From Indioceanicola profundi (lineage in GTDB: Bacteria; Pseudomonadota; Alphaproteobacteria; Azospirillales; Azospirillaceae): DNA of 64,000 nt. Every line of letters begins with the position of its first letter. The first letter of the stretch is position 1. The position numbers were made by a program, and so were the translations under genes. The DNA is taken from assembly GCF_003568845.1 (NCBI RefSeq), contig NZ_CP030129.1, positions 62,001-126,000 on the forward strand, in the 5' to 3' direction. The notes under the pieces were generated by a model. The model ran no database searches, was not told the DNA's origin, and saw only the letters and a list, made by a program, of their open reading frames with translations. Positions 47,786 through 55,912 of this stretch are shown piece by piece.

Positions 47786-49061
47786 CCTCGCCGTCCAATT
47801 CGAGCGGATGGAAATTGTGCCGGGGAACCTCGCTTAGCGCCTCGGACGCAGCGACGATCGCGGGCGCGTAGATCGCCCCCGTCCGCCGCTCCGAGAGGAC
47901 CGGCGCGGGATCGCTGCGACGATCGTAGCGCCGGGCGAGGATCGCGCGCTGCTCCTTGCCGATCCGCTCGCCGAAGAGTTCGTCGATCGCCTTGGAAATC
48001 TCGGCGAGCGAGACCGAGGCCATGACGTTGAGCCGAACGGCGAGGTGCTCTAGTTCCTCGGCGAGCCCCTTCATGTCGCTGGCGCCTGCCGCTTCGAGAC
48101 GCGGCCAGCGGTCGTTGATTTTGTCCGACCGGTACGAGGGGTTCTCCTCCTCCGGCCGCGTTTCCGCGGCGAGATGCTGGCGCAGGACCTTCGCCGTCGA
48201 GTCGGCGAGCACGAACAGCTGCGCGGTGAGTCCGTGCGGCACGAAGCCGACATCGCCGGTGCGCTTGGCGAGATAGATCGACGGTGGGCGCGGCAGCGTC
48301 GACGTCTCGTAGCGCAGGTTGAGGTAGCGTTTCAGCAGCTTGAGCGCGACCGCCTCCTGGGCGTCCAGCCGGCTCGGGATCATCGGCGGCAGCTCGTGCT
48401 GATCGGCCTCCGCCACCACCACCCGCTCGGCCTCGTCGAGATACTGCAGGCGGTTCTTCGCTATTGCGTCGCGGTGACGGTTGAGCCGCTCGGTGAAGAG
48501 CGCCTGACCGATCCCGACCGCAGAGCGGAACCAGTTGGTAAAGCCCCAGGGATTGGACGGCACCCGCGAGGACGGGCCGCGGTCAGGAGAATGGAAGATC
48601 TCGCCGGCACGCGCGATCGAAATCCGCTGGCGTCGATCGAGGATCGTCACGTCCATGTGCATGAACGGAAACTGGAGCTGGACGCAGCGCGTACAGCGCT
48701 TGATCGCGACCACGCCTGGGAAGCCCTGAAGCGACTCTTCGAGAATGTCGAGCGCCCGATCATCGTTCCAGTCCTCGGGAACGTCGATCTCGACGATCGC
48801 ATCGACGTCGAACCGGTCGTCCTCGGTGCCGCTGACGATCGTCGTGCTCGTGGCGATCGAACCCTGCGCATAGATGAGGCTCTGCCCGTCGACGAGGTAG
48901 ATCGCGAGCGGGCTTGCCGAACGCTCGAGATGCTCCTTGAGCCGCCGATAGCGGTTCTCCGCGATCGTCCGGTCGCGCCGGCTGAGCTCGATCAGTGCGG
49001 CGACGTCGAGCAACACCTCGTCGAGCGTATCGGTCTTCTGGAAGGGGTCGTCATCCGCCAT
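47775..49061 (-). CDS. CBASS cyclic nucleotide synthase (CD-NTase, cGAS/DncV-like)
   Basis: A 428-residue nucleotidyltransferase. The active site is visible as G67-S68 in AQGSIATST and metal ligands D85/D87 in DRFDVDAIVEID, with a third Asp in HMDVTILDRR. It would make a cyclic di- or trinucleotide upon phage infection. The C-terminus ends GEDDD; a terminal residue of the CD-NTase is the conjugation point in E2-type CBASS. ATG 49061 follows GAGGAG; a GTG three codons upstream is less likely. A strong sigma-70 promoter lies at 49147-49176. Confidence 0.9.
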   Translation of the reverse strand: MADDDPFQKTDTLDEVLLDVAALIELSRRDRTIAENRYRRLKEHLERSASPLAIYLVDGQSLIYAQGSIATSTTIVSGTEDDRFDVDAIVEIDVPEDWNDDRALDILEESLQGFPGVVAIKRCTRCVQLQFPFMHMDVTILDRRQRISIARAGEIFHSPDRGPSSRVPSNPWGFTNWFRSAVGIGQALFTERLNRHRDAIAKNRLQYLDEAERVVVAEADQHELPPMIPSRLDAQEAVALKLLKRYLNLRYETSTLPRPPSIYLAKRTGDVGFVPHGLTAQLFVLADSTAKVLRQHLAAETRPEEENPSYRSDKINDRWPRLEAAGASDMKGLAEELEHLAVRLNVMASVSLAEISKAIDELFGERIGKEQRAILARRYDRRSDPAPVLSERRTGAIYAPAIVAASEALSEVPRHNFHPLELDGEDDD

Positions 49062-49146
49062 CACCGGCACTCCTCAATCGGGTATCCGCCGCGGTCTCGC
49101 TACGGGCCTTGCGCATGCCGGGTTCGACATGACATACATGACGAGA

Positions 49147-49176
49147 ATTATATGGTGACGCCTCACAATCCGTCAA
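49147..49176 (-). promoter_or_regulatory. Strong sigma-70 promoter of the CBASS operon
   Basis: Minus strand: TTGACG (49176-49171), 18 bp, TATAAT (49152-49147). It is flanked by the inverted half-sites CGACATG (49125-49131) and CATGTCG (49183-49189), likely operators for the divergent XRE protein. The TATAAT region overlaps an AT-rich stretch that could also serve the opposite promoter. Confidence 0.68.
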
Positions 49177-49197
49177 GTTCACCATGTCGGGATAGAC

Positions 49198-49557
49198 ATG
49201 CCTGTAGAACCCTCGCCCACCGACATTTTCAAGGAGCGGCTGCGCAAGGCGCGTGATTTTCGGGGGTGGAGCCAGAGCGACCTGGGCCAGAAAGCCGGCA
49301 TGCCGGGGAGCTCCATCGCCCATTTCGAGACCGGCGCGCGCAAGCCGTCGTTTGATTCGCTCCGCCGGCTCGCGAACGCGCTCGAAGTCACGACCGATTA
49401 TCTCCTGGGGCGCGTGGACGAGCCCGGCCTCGCGCAGGCCGGCGATCCGCTGTTTCGCGACTACGGCAAGCTCTCGGGCAACGACCGCGAGATCGCCAAG
49501 GATTTCCTCAAGATGCTTGCGGAGCGCAACGCCGCCAAAAAGGCCAAGGAGCCGTGA
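49198..49557 (+). CDS. XRE-family repressor, CapH-like, divergent to CBASS
   Basis: A 119-residue protein with an N-terminal helix-turn-helix (LRKARDFRGWSQSDLGQKAGMPGSSIAHFETGARKPS split across the two DNA-contact helices) and a helical C-terminus. It is divergent from the CBASS operon and overlaps a metallopeptidase gene by four bases. This is the arrangement of CapH/CapP, in which the HTH protein represses CBASS until it is cleaved. Confidence 0.85.
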   Translation: MPVEPSPTDIFKERLRKARDFRGWSQSDLGQKAGMPGSSIAHFETGARKPSFDSLRRLANALEVTTDYLLGRVDEPGLAQAGDPLFRDYGKLSGNDREIAKDFLKMLAERNAAKKAKEP

Positions 49558-50438
49558 GCCGCGTCTTCAATCTGAAGATGGCCAGGCAGACTGCCGAGGC
49601 CCTCCTGAGGGACGACGGCATCACCAGCCTGCCGGTCAACCCCTTCGCGATCGCCGCCAGCCGCGACATCCTCGTCGAGGGGAAGCACGAGAACACCGAG
49701 GGCGTCTCGGGCATGCTGCTTCGCCACGGCAACGACTTCTGCATCGTCTACGCGACGCATATCCCGAGCCCGGGCTTCCAGCGCTTCAGCGTCGCGCACG
49801 AGCTTGGGCATTATTTTCTTCCTGGCCATGTCGACCAGGTCCTCAAGGACGGCTTCCACGTCTCGCGCGCCGGTTTTGTCACCGCTGATCCTTACGAGCT
49901 CGAGGCCGACCATTTCGCCGCCGGACTGCTGATGCCGTCGGCGCCGTTCCGCAAGGCGATGGACGCACACGATCCTGGTCTCGACGCGCTCTCTGCGATC
50001 GCCGACCGATGCGAAACCTCGCTCACCGCGACCGCCATTCGTTACGCTGAGCTCACCGACAGCGCGGTCGCCGTGATCATGAGCACCGGCGGCGTGATCG
50101 ATTATTGTTTCCTTTCCGAGGCGATGAAATCGCTGCCCAAACGCGATTGGCTGCGCAAGGGCTCGCCGCTACCGGCAGGAACCGCGACCTCACGGCTCGC
50201 CGGGGAGCTGGCACGCGTTCTCGCCTGCGATCGGATCGCGGACGACATTGATGTGCGTGATTGGCTCGGCGGCATCAGGAGCGTCGCGGTTTCGGAAGAA
50301 TCCGTCGGCCTTGGTCATTACGGAAAGATTCTGACCATCCTCGTTGCTCCGGAGCTTGGGAGCGGTGGGGAAATGGATGATGACGACGAGGAGGAGTCCG
50401 AACTGATCGAAAGCTGGACGCCCCGCTTTCGGCGATAA
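49554..50438 (+). CDS. ImmA/IrrE-family metallopeptidase, CapP-like
   Basis: A 294-residue zinc peptidase with HELGH at 82-86 and a downstream acidic ligand in YELEADHFAAGLLMP. It starts at GTG 49554, overlapping the XRE stop (GTGA). ImmA/IrrE proteins cleave their partner XRE repressor after DNA damage. Next to CBASS this fits CapP. The C-terminus is a very acidic stretch (DDDDEEESE). The following 337 bp to 50775 hold no gene that I can support. Confidence 0.88.
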   Translation: MSRVFNLKMARQTAEALLRDDGITSLPVNPFAIAASRDILVEGKHENTEGVSGMLLRHGNDFCIVYATHIPSPGFQRFSVAHELGHYFLPGHVDQVLKDGFHVSRAGFVTADPYELEADHFAAGLLMPSAPFRKAMDAHDPGLDALSAIADRCETSLTATAIRYAELTDSAVAVIMSTGGVIDYCFLSEAMKSLPKRDWLRKGSPLPAGTATSRLAGELARVLACDRIADDIDVRDWLGGIRSVAVSEESVGLGHYGKILTILVAPELGSGGEMDDDDEEESELIESWTPRFRR

Positions 50439-50775
50439 CAACGCCCGGCACCGACCTCACCCTTAAGCGAAGCGCTGCCGGCTGCTCTCGCAGCGCGAGC
50501 GATCGATCGTGCCGGTCGCCGATCGATACCGCCACTCCAGGCCACAAGCTATGGCGATGAAGCACCCTCGGCCGACGCCTGTGGATCGGGGATTCCGAAC
50601 ATGCCTGGTTACCAATGCTGACACAATCCACCCGGCCGGGCGTTAGCCAGGCGAATTGTACATCTGCATTGAGGATGCAGCGCTTTCTCGTTGAATGACC
50701 ATGATGGGCGCACACGAGACGACGGCTCGGGTGCAGTTGAACCCCCTACCACCGCGAGGCACGACATCCGACACT

Positions 50776-52566
50776 CTAGAGTGCCAGCCCCCGTTTCCGG
50801 CTGAAGCTCCATTCGATGCCGCCGCTGTCCTTGGCGACGCCGGCGACGTGCTGACCGAGCTTTTTCTCGAGTGTCGGCGACCAGGGCACGAGCTGGTGGC
50901 CAAGGTCGCCGTTTTGGCCTACGGCTTCGATCACCGCGAAGCGCCCGGACGTGAGGGCGAGGCGCTGGCGATAGACGCCGGTGACATGCTCACCTGCTGC
51001 GGTCGTCATGTGCGGCAGGCCGGTCTCGGCTGAGAGCCGCGCCGCGGCGGCATCCAACTCGCGGCGGCGGAGGGTATTCAGGAGATCGCGCTGCAGGATA
51101 ACGCGCTGGCCTTGTTTGCGGGCGAGCCCTTCCTCGGCGAGGTGGTCCGCGCGGGCCGACATGGCGTCGCGGACCTCGCGGCCGAAGCCGCCCATCGCGA
51201 GCGGCGTCGGCTCACGTTCGACCAGCCGATGATCGAGCCAAGTCGCGCCCGGCGCCGTGATCTGGCGGTTCAGGTCGAAGTCCGAGCGATTGGCGAGCAC
51301 GAGCGTTGGTTGTTGGTCCTCGGGCCCCCCGAAGCGGCGGATCTCGACGATGCCGCCGATCGGCGGCGCGTGCTCGAACGCCTCGATGCCCCGGAAGCGG
51401 ATATGGTGCGCGCGGCCGTCGGTGCCGTCGACGATGGCGTAGGCCTCGCCGGACAGCTCGTTCTGAAGGCCCTTCTTGACCAGTCGCCCGATAATGGACG
51501 CGCCTGTCGCGCCTGCGTCGATCACATAGTCGGCGACGCCGCGATCCTGCCCGCGCTCGGTGAAGGCGCGGTGCATCGTCTTGATGATGTCTCCGCGCAT
51601 GCCGAGCTCGCGGAGCGAGCGCTCGGCTTCCAAGCCGACCATCCATTCGCCGGGACCGGCGGGTGTGGCGAGGCCCATCTTCTCCAGATGCTGGACCCTG
51701 CCGATCAGCAGCCGTCGTGCTTCGTCACCGGCCGCGCCGCTCGCCTCCGGGCGCAGGTCGATGTAGCCAGTATCGTCGGCGGAGATGCGGATCTCAACAT
51801 CGAGCCGCGTCCAGCGCTCGGCGGTGATCTCCTTCTCCAGCGCGTTGCGGATTTCGTGCTCGGGTCGGGGTCCGAGCTCGATCGACACCAACTCCTCGGC
51901 GCGCGAGCGCAGACCACGGCTGATGTAGTCGCGCGAGATCACGAGATCCGCACCGGCGTCGTCGACACCGCGCACCAACAGATGGATGTGGGGGTTGTCG
52001 GTGTTCCAGTGATCGGCAGCGACCCAGTCGAGCCGGGAGCCGAGGTCGGCCTCCATCTGCTTCGCAAGATCACGGGTGAAGGCGCGAAGGTCGGTCATCT
52101 CGCCGGCGTCCTCGGGAGAGACGATGAACCGGAAATGGTGGCGATCGTCCTTGGAGCGCTCGGCGAAGGCGAGGTCATCGGCGTGGTCGGTGCCCGCATC
52201 GAACATCATCGCCTTCTCGCCCTCGCGGGTCACGCCATCACGCTTCAGGTAGGACAGATGCGCGGCGAGCGGCGCAGAGCGAAAGGCGCGGCCAGAATGC
52301 CGGGCGATCCGCGAGGCGACCACGACGCGACGACTGGGGGAGAAGAGTCGGTTGCGGCTGAAACTGATTCGGCCGCGGCCGAAGCTGGAGCGTCCCAGTG
52401 TCGGCGAGCGGCCGCTCTTCCCCGCCGAGCTGGACGCGCCGTCGGTGTGGCCCGCACGCCTGGCGGCGCGGAGGACCTGATGGATGAAGCTCTTGGGCCT
52501 CGGCGTGCGGGTGCTGCGGATGCGCCCTGGCCGGACGCGGAAGTCGTTGTCGCTCTCGCTCATCAT
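50776..52566 (-). CDS. Relaxase / DUF3363 mobilisation protein (RlxS-like)
   Basis: A 596-residue relaxase that nicks the transfer origin. A relaxase core with the histidine metal site (H186, H193, H195 in HWNTDNPHIHLL) is followed by the DUF3363 region. The N-terminus is basic and Ser/Arg-rich. A second ATG three bases downstream is equally likely. The 247 bp upstream of the start (52567-52813) carry no gene and are the most likely place for oriT, although no defining motif could be fixed. Confidence 0.9.
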   Translation of the reverse strand: MMSESDNDFRVRPGRIRSTRTPRPKSFIHQVLRAARRAGHTDGASSSAGKSGRSPTLGRSSFGRGRISFSRNRLFSPSRRVVVASRIARHSGRAFRSAPLAAHLSYLKRDGVTREGEKAMMFDAGTDHADDLAFAERSKDDRHHFRFIVSPEDAGEMTDLRAFTRDLAKQMEADLGSRLDWVAADHWNTDNPHIHLLVRGVDDAGADLVISRDYISRGLRSRAEELVSIELGPRPEHEIRNALEKEITAERWTRLDVEIRISADDTGYIDLRPEASGAAGDEARRLLIGRVQHLEKMGLATPAGPGEWMVGLEAERSLRELGMRGDIIKTMHRAFTERGQDRGVADYVIDAGATGASIIGRLVKKGLQNELSGEAYAIVDGTDGRAHHIRFRGIEAFEHAPPIGGIVEIRRFGGPEDQQPTLVLANRSDFDLNRQITAPGATWLDHRLVEREPTPLAMGGFGREVRDAMSARADHLAEEGLARKQGQRVILQRDLLNTLRRRELDAAAARLSAETGLPHMTTAAGEHVTGVYRQRLALTSGRFAVIEAVGQNGDLGHQLVPWSPTLEKKLGQHVAGVAKDSGGIEWSFSRKRGLAL

Positions 52567-52813
52567 TACCCCGCAAAACAGGGCGCAGAGCGCACAGTGC
52601 CGGAAACTACATTGAAATCGTTGCGAGAACTCTCAGGCGCGGCACGCACCCCGACCGACCGGCACGCCGAAAGACAAGCCATGTCAGTGGCTTGGAGGGC
52701 GAGCGGCGAGCCTCTTTTATCTTGCCATCCGACGGTCGTCCTTCTTCGCCACCCTCGGAACTTCCTCCAGCCCGCGCCACCCCACGCCCGTCCGCGCGAT
52801 CCTGCGAAGCGCC

Positions 52814-53578
52814 TCATCGCCCGTCTCCGGAGCCAGGTCGGGCGACAAACAAGCCATCGGACAGGGCCGAGATGGCGGAGAGATCGCGCACCGGCGCTGC
52901 CGCCGGAGCGTCATCCGACGGGCTACTACGTTGTGTAGGATCAACAGCCGATATGCTGGCGGCGGGACCGACGAACAGCGGTGCGCGCGTCCAAGTCAGC
53001 GGATCGGCAGCGGCAACGATGATGGGCTCAGCGAGTTCGCCGCCATCAACGATTGGCGCGAGCGCGGTGACATAGGCACGTGTCTCGGCTGGCAGTGCCC
53101 GTCCGACCGCAACGTATTCCTCGTAACGGCCGGGCCCCGCATTGTAGGCCGCGAGGAAGCCTGGCGAGCCGTAGCGATCGTGCATCTCGCGCAGATATGC
53201 CGCGCCGGCCAGGATGTTGTCGCGCGGACTGAAAGGGTCACTACCGAGGCTGTGGCGAAGGCGAAGATCCGTCCATGTGTCGGGCATGACCTGCATCAAC
53301 CCCATGGCGCCCGCCGGCGAGATCGCCCGGACGTCGCCGCGGCTCTCGACGCGCATGACGGCGCGTATCCAGCCTTCCGGTACACCGAAGCGCCGCGAGG
53401 CCTCGGCAATGAATACTGCATAGGGGTCAACCGGCGCCTGCTGTTCGATCGCCACGCTCTGGGCGACCGACAGGTCGGGCGCGGCGGCGGTCGAGAGAAG
53501 GCCGGAAAGGAGAAGGAGTGCACAGCGGCCAGGGTTCTTCAGCGATCTGGCAGCGATCCGGCGACGCGCGGTCGGCAT
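52814..53578 (-). CDS. Lytic transglycosylase of the conjugation system
   Basis: A 254-residue SLT-type enzyme that opens peptidoglycan for the channel. A basic N-terminus and hydrophobic signal segment (CALLLLSGLLSTAAAP) come first, then the SLT domain with the catalytic E78 in RVESRGD, GAMGLMQVMPDTW and AAYNAGPGRYEEY. The C-terminal 60 residues are Ala/Pro-rich linker. It starts 4 bp after the DUF736 gene. Confidence 0.92.
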   Translation of the reverse strand: MPTARRRIAARSLKNPGRCALLLLSGLLSTAAAPDLSVAQSVAIEQQAPVDPYAVFIAEASRRFGVPEGWIRAVMRVESRGDVRAISPAGAMGLMQVMPDTWTDLRLRHSLGSDPFSPRDNILAGAAYLREMHDRYGSPGFLAAYNAGPGRYEEYVAVGRALPAETRAYVTALAPIVDGGELAEPIIVAAADPLTWTRAPLFVGPAASISAVDPTQRSSPSDDAPAAAPVRDLSAISALSDGLFVARPGSGDGR

Positions 53579-53582
53579 GGCG

Positions 53583-53921
53583 TCACTCCCGCGCGCCGCG
53601 CTTGGGCGGACGGTTCCAGTGCAGCGACCACGACGTGCCGTCCGCCTCGGCTCGGAACAGGTTGGCCCGGATCGGGTGCGTGAGGGTGGGATCGTCGAAC
53701 AGCAGCGAGACGTAGTCGCCGGCCTTCTCTCCGGTGCGTTTCCAGCCGGCGCCGATCTCCGGACCATGGCCGTCCTCGCCGAGGTGAATGCGGTAGTCCG
53801 GCACGTTCTCGGCTTCCGACGGCTCGGCTGGAGCCAGGGTGAGCTGCACGTCGAGGGTGAGGGTGCGGACGCGGCCGGAATATCCGGACTTCGTGCGGGT
53901 GAATTCACCGATCTGGGGCAT
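53583..53921 (-). CDS. DUF736 protein (first copy)
   Basis: A 112-residue protein of the DUF736 family: MPQIGEFTRTKSGYSGRVRTL at the start, a central GAGWKRTGEKAGDYVSLLFDDP and a C-terminal SWSLHWNRPP. DUF736 proteins are found in alphaproteobacterial conjugative elements and may bind single-stranded DNA or act in the relaxosome. A second, diverged copy is at 59304-59636. Confidence 0.88.
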   Translation of the reverse strand: MPQIGEFTRTKSGYSGRVRTLTLDVQLTLAPAEPSEAENVPDYRIHLGEDGHGPEIGAGWKRTGEKAGDYVSLLFDDPTLTHPIRANLFRAEADGTSWSLHWNRPPKRGARE

Positions 53922-53965
53922 TTGCTGGTCCTTTCTGCAGCGAGTGTTGATGAGATCAGGTGCGA

Positions 53966-54511
53966 TCAGTGGGTCGGAGCGCGCCACTCGTAGCGGCCGG
54001 TCCCGTCCTCGTCGGTCCAAAGGGGAACGGCACGGCCGAGGATCGAGCTGGCCTGAATGGGCCCGAAGTAGCGGCCGTCGAGACTGTCGCGGACCTGCCA
54101 GTTCATGAGGAAGACTTCGCCGCTGGCGATGCGACGGCAGTCCTGCCAGACCGGCAGCGGTCGGCCGCTGCGGTCACGTTCGAGCGCCGCTCCCATCTCG
54201 ATGCCGTCGACCGTGATGGTGCCACCGATGCGGCACACATTCTGTCCCGGAAGGCCGACGACGCGCTTCATCAGCGGCGTGCCTGGGACCAGGTAACCGC
54301 GCTCGGCGAGGAAGCTCGCGAGCGGTTCCGGGGCCTCGACGGCGACGAGGTCGGTGACCTCCAGCCGCTCGATCGGCTGCACGGCATACAGCCCGATCGG
54401 CGTGCTGGCGGACGCGTTCCAGATGAGCTTGGTCGGCATGTCGATCACCGCGGTGGCGGCAACGCCCATAGCCGCTATGAGGGTGGCGAAGGTCCAAGCC
54501 AGGCGGGTCAC
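53966..54511 (-). CDS. traF: Conjugative signal peptidase TraF (S26 family)
   Basis: A 181-residue membrane peptidase with an N-terminal helix (about 5-23), catalytic S36 in ASASTPIGLY and catalytic K82 in PLMKRVVGLPG. It matures, and in related systems cyclises, the TrbC pilin. It overlaps the DUF2840 gene by four bases. Confidence 0.92.
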   Translation of the reverse strand: MTRLAWTFATLIAAMGVAATAVIDMPTKLIWNASASTPIGLYAVQPIERLEVTDLVAVEAPEPLASFLAERGYLVPGTPLMKRVVGLPGQNVCRIGGTITVDGIEMGAALERDRSGRPLPVWQDCRRIASGEVFLMNWQVRDSLDGRYFGPIQASSILGRAVPLWTDEDGTGRYEWRAPTH

Positions 54512-55026
54512 GGCCCCGCCCTCCGCCGCTTCAGCCAGGCTTTATGTCGGCCTATCGCGTACGCCCGAGGCGCGTACCCTGCGGTCAGACGGTTGTGGAC
54601 GTGGCGCCAATGGTCGGGCGCGACGTCGACGGGATCGATGCCGAGCGCTTCGATCGCGTCGATGGCCTGCAACACCCGCTCGACCTTGGGCCAGCCGTCG
54701 ATCCGCAGCAGGATCTCGCCGCCGGGGCGCACGAAAGGCAGCGTCTGATACGGCTCGCCCGGGCCGACAGCGCGCACGATATCGATGCGTGAGAGGATCG
54801 TGCCGAAATCGTTCGCGGCCCAGCGGACGAAGGCGAAGGTCGCGTCGGGCGCGAAGCCGACGACGCGGCGTCGCCGGTCGAGGATCTGTTCGTGAACCTC
54901 ACGGCCGAACCTGGTCCAGTGCTCGATCTTCCCTTCGAACCACGTCAGTTCGACGAAGGTGGTGAAGGGCGCGGCGGCGGCCGGCAGCGGGCCGCCGCGG
55001 ACGCGGGCTGCCGCGTTGCCGCTCAT
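54508..55026 (-). CDS. DUF2840 protein
   Basis: A 172-residue protein of the DUF2840 family (VELTWFEGKIEHWTRFGREV, WRHVHNRLTAGYAPRAY). It is found almost only between parA and traF in this class of elements. Its function is unknown. It overlaps both neighbours by four bases, so translation is likely coupled. Confidence 0.9.
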   Translation of the reverse strand: MSGNAAARVRGGPLPAAAAPFTTFVELTWFEGKIEHWTRFGREVHEQILDRRRRVVGFAPDATFAFVRWAANDFGTILSRIDIVRAVGPGEPYQTLPFVRPGGEILLRIDGWPKVERVLQAIDAIEALGIDPVDVAPDHWRHVHNRLTAGYAPRAYAIGRHKAWLKRRRAGP

Positions 55027-55277
55027 GGAGCATCTCCCTGGCTCTCGGGAAATTCACGGGCCAGCAGCCCGCGCAGCATGTCTGCGACGGTCTGACCGCG
55101 CCGGAAGGCGACGACCTTGATGCGGCCGCGCAGCTCCGGCGTGGCGTCGATCGTCAGCCGGGCGGTGAAGCCGGAGGCCGCCTCGCGACGGTCGGGCGAA
55201 TCGTCGGCTTTCTTGATCCAGGCCTCGGCGGTGCCCGGACGAGTGGCAAAGCTGGACTTCGAGGATCGAACGTTCAC
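55023..55277 (-). CDS. Ribbon-helix-helix partner of ParA
   Basis: An 84-residue protein with a disordered, basic N-terminus and a C-terminal RHH-like domain (GFTARLTIDATPELRGRIKV... MLRGLLAREFPE). Its place directly after parA suggests a centromere-binding adaptor, as RHH proteins in type Ib partition systems. Confidence 0.83.
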   Translation of the reverse strand: MNVRSSKSSFATRPGTAEAWIKKADDSPDRREAASGFTARLTIDATPELRGRIKVVAFRRGQTVADMLRGLLAREFPESQGDAP

Positions 55278-55912
55278 GGCGTGATCCTTCCGACCTCGGT
55301 GGCGAAGGCGGCGACCTCGCGCGCTGCCGGACCGTTCTCGTCCGTCTCGGAGACGAGGCGGCCGGATTGCGCGGCACCGGCGAAGGCGACACGCTGGCCG
55401 ATGGTCGTCGCGAGCACTGGCGGGTCGTACTGGGCGAGAGTATCGGCGGTCTCGCGGGCAATGACGGTGCGTGCGCCGCAGCGGTTCAACGCGAAACGTG
55501 CGACAAGCTCCGGACGGTAGATCCGCGCCTCGCCGATCAACGACAGCATCTCGGCCGAAGCCCAGCCGTCGAAGGGAGACGGTTGAACGGGGACGAGCGC
55601 GAGGTCGGCGACAAGCAGCGCCGAGCGCATGAGCCCGGCGACACGAGGCGGTCCGTCGATGACGATGTGGTCGGCATCGCGCGCCAACTCGTGCGCTTCG
55701 CGATGAAGCGTGTCGCGCGCCAGCCCGACGACGCCGAACAGCCGCGGCAGACCTTCACGCGCACGCTGCTGCGACCAGTCGAGTGCCGAGCCCTGCGGAT
55801 CGGCGTCGATCAGGGTGACGCGCTTTCCCTTGCCGGCCCATTCACCGGCGAGATGCAGCGCCAGCGTCGTCTTGCCGACGCCGCCCTTCTGGTTAAGGAG
55901 GGCGACGATCAT
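55274..55912 (-). CDS. parA: ParA-family partition ATPase
   Basis: A 212-residue ParA ATPase starting MIVALLNQKGGVGKTTLALH, with the deviant Walker A at 9-16, and DADPQGSALDW next. Its short length without an N-terminal HTH places it in the type Ib group. It overlaps repA and the RHH gene by four bases on either side. Confidence 0.93.
   Translation of the reverse strand: MIVALLNQKGGVGKTTLALHLAGEWAGKGKRVTLIDADPQGSALDWSQQRAREGLPRLFGVVGLARDTLHREAHELARDADHIVIDGPPRVAGLMRSALLVADLALVPVQPSPFDGWASAEMLSLIGEARIYRPELVARFALNRCGARTVIARETADTLAQYDPPVLATTIGQRVAFAGAAQSGRLVSETDENGPAAREVAAFATEVGRITP

Noticed and set aside
49198-50438. XRE and ImmA pair as a stand-alone toxin-antitoxin system
   Set aside because: The HELGH peptidase and overlap with the repressor, divergent from CBASS, fit a derepression switch better than a toxin.
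52567-52813. oriT in the gap before the relaxase gene
   Set aside because: Position is suitable, but no nic-like core or reliable inverted repeat could be fixed by eye, so it is not called as a feature.
51112-52938. Plus-strand frame of 608 codons opposite the relaxase gene
   Set aside because: The relaxase frame carries the histidine motif and DUF3363; the other is a codon-bias shadow.
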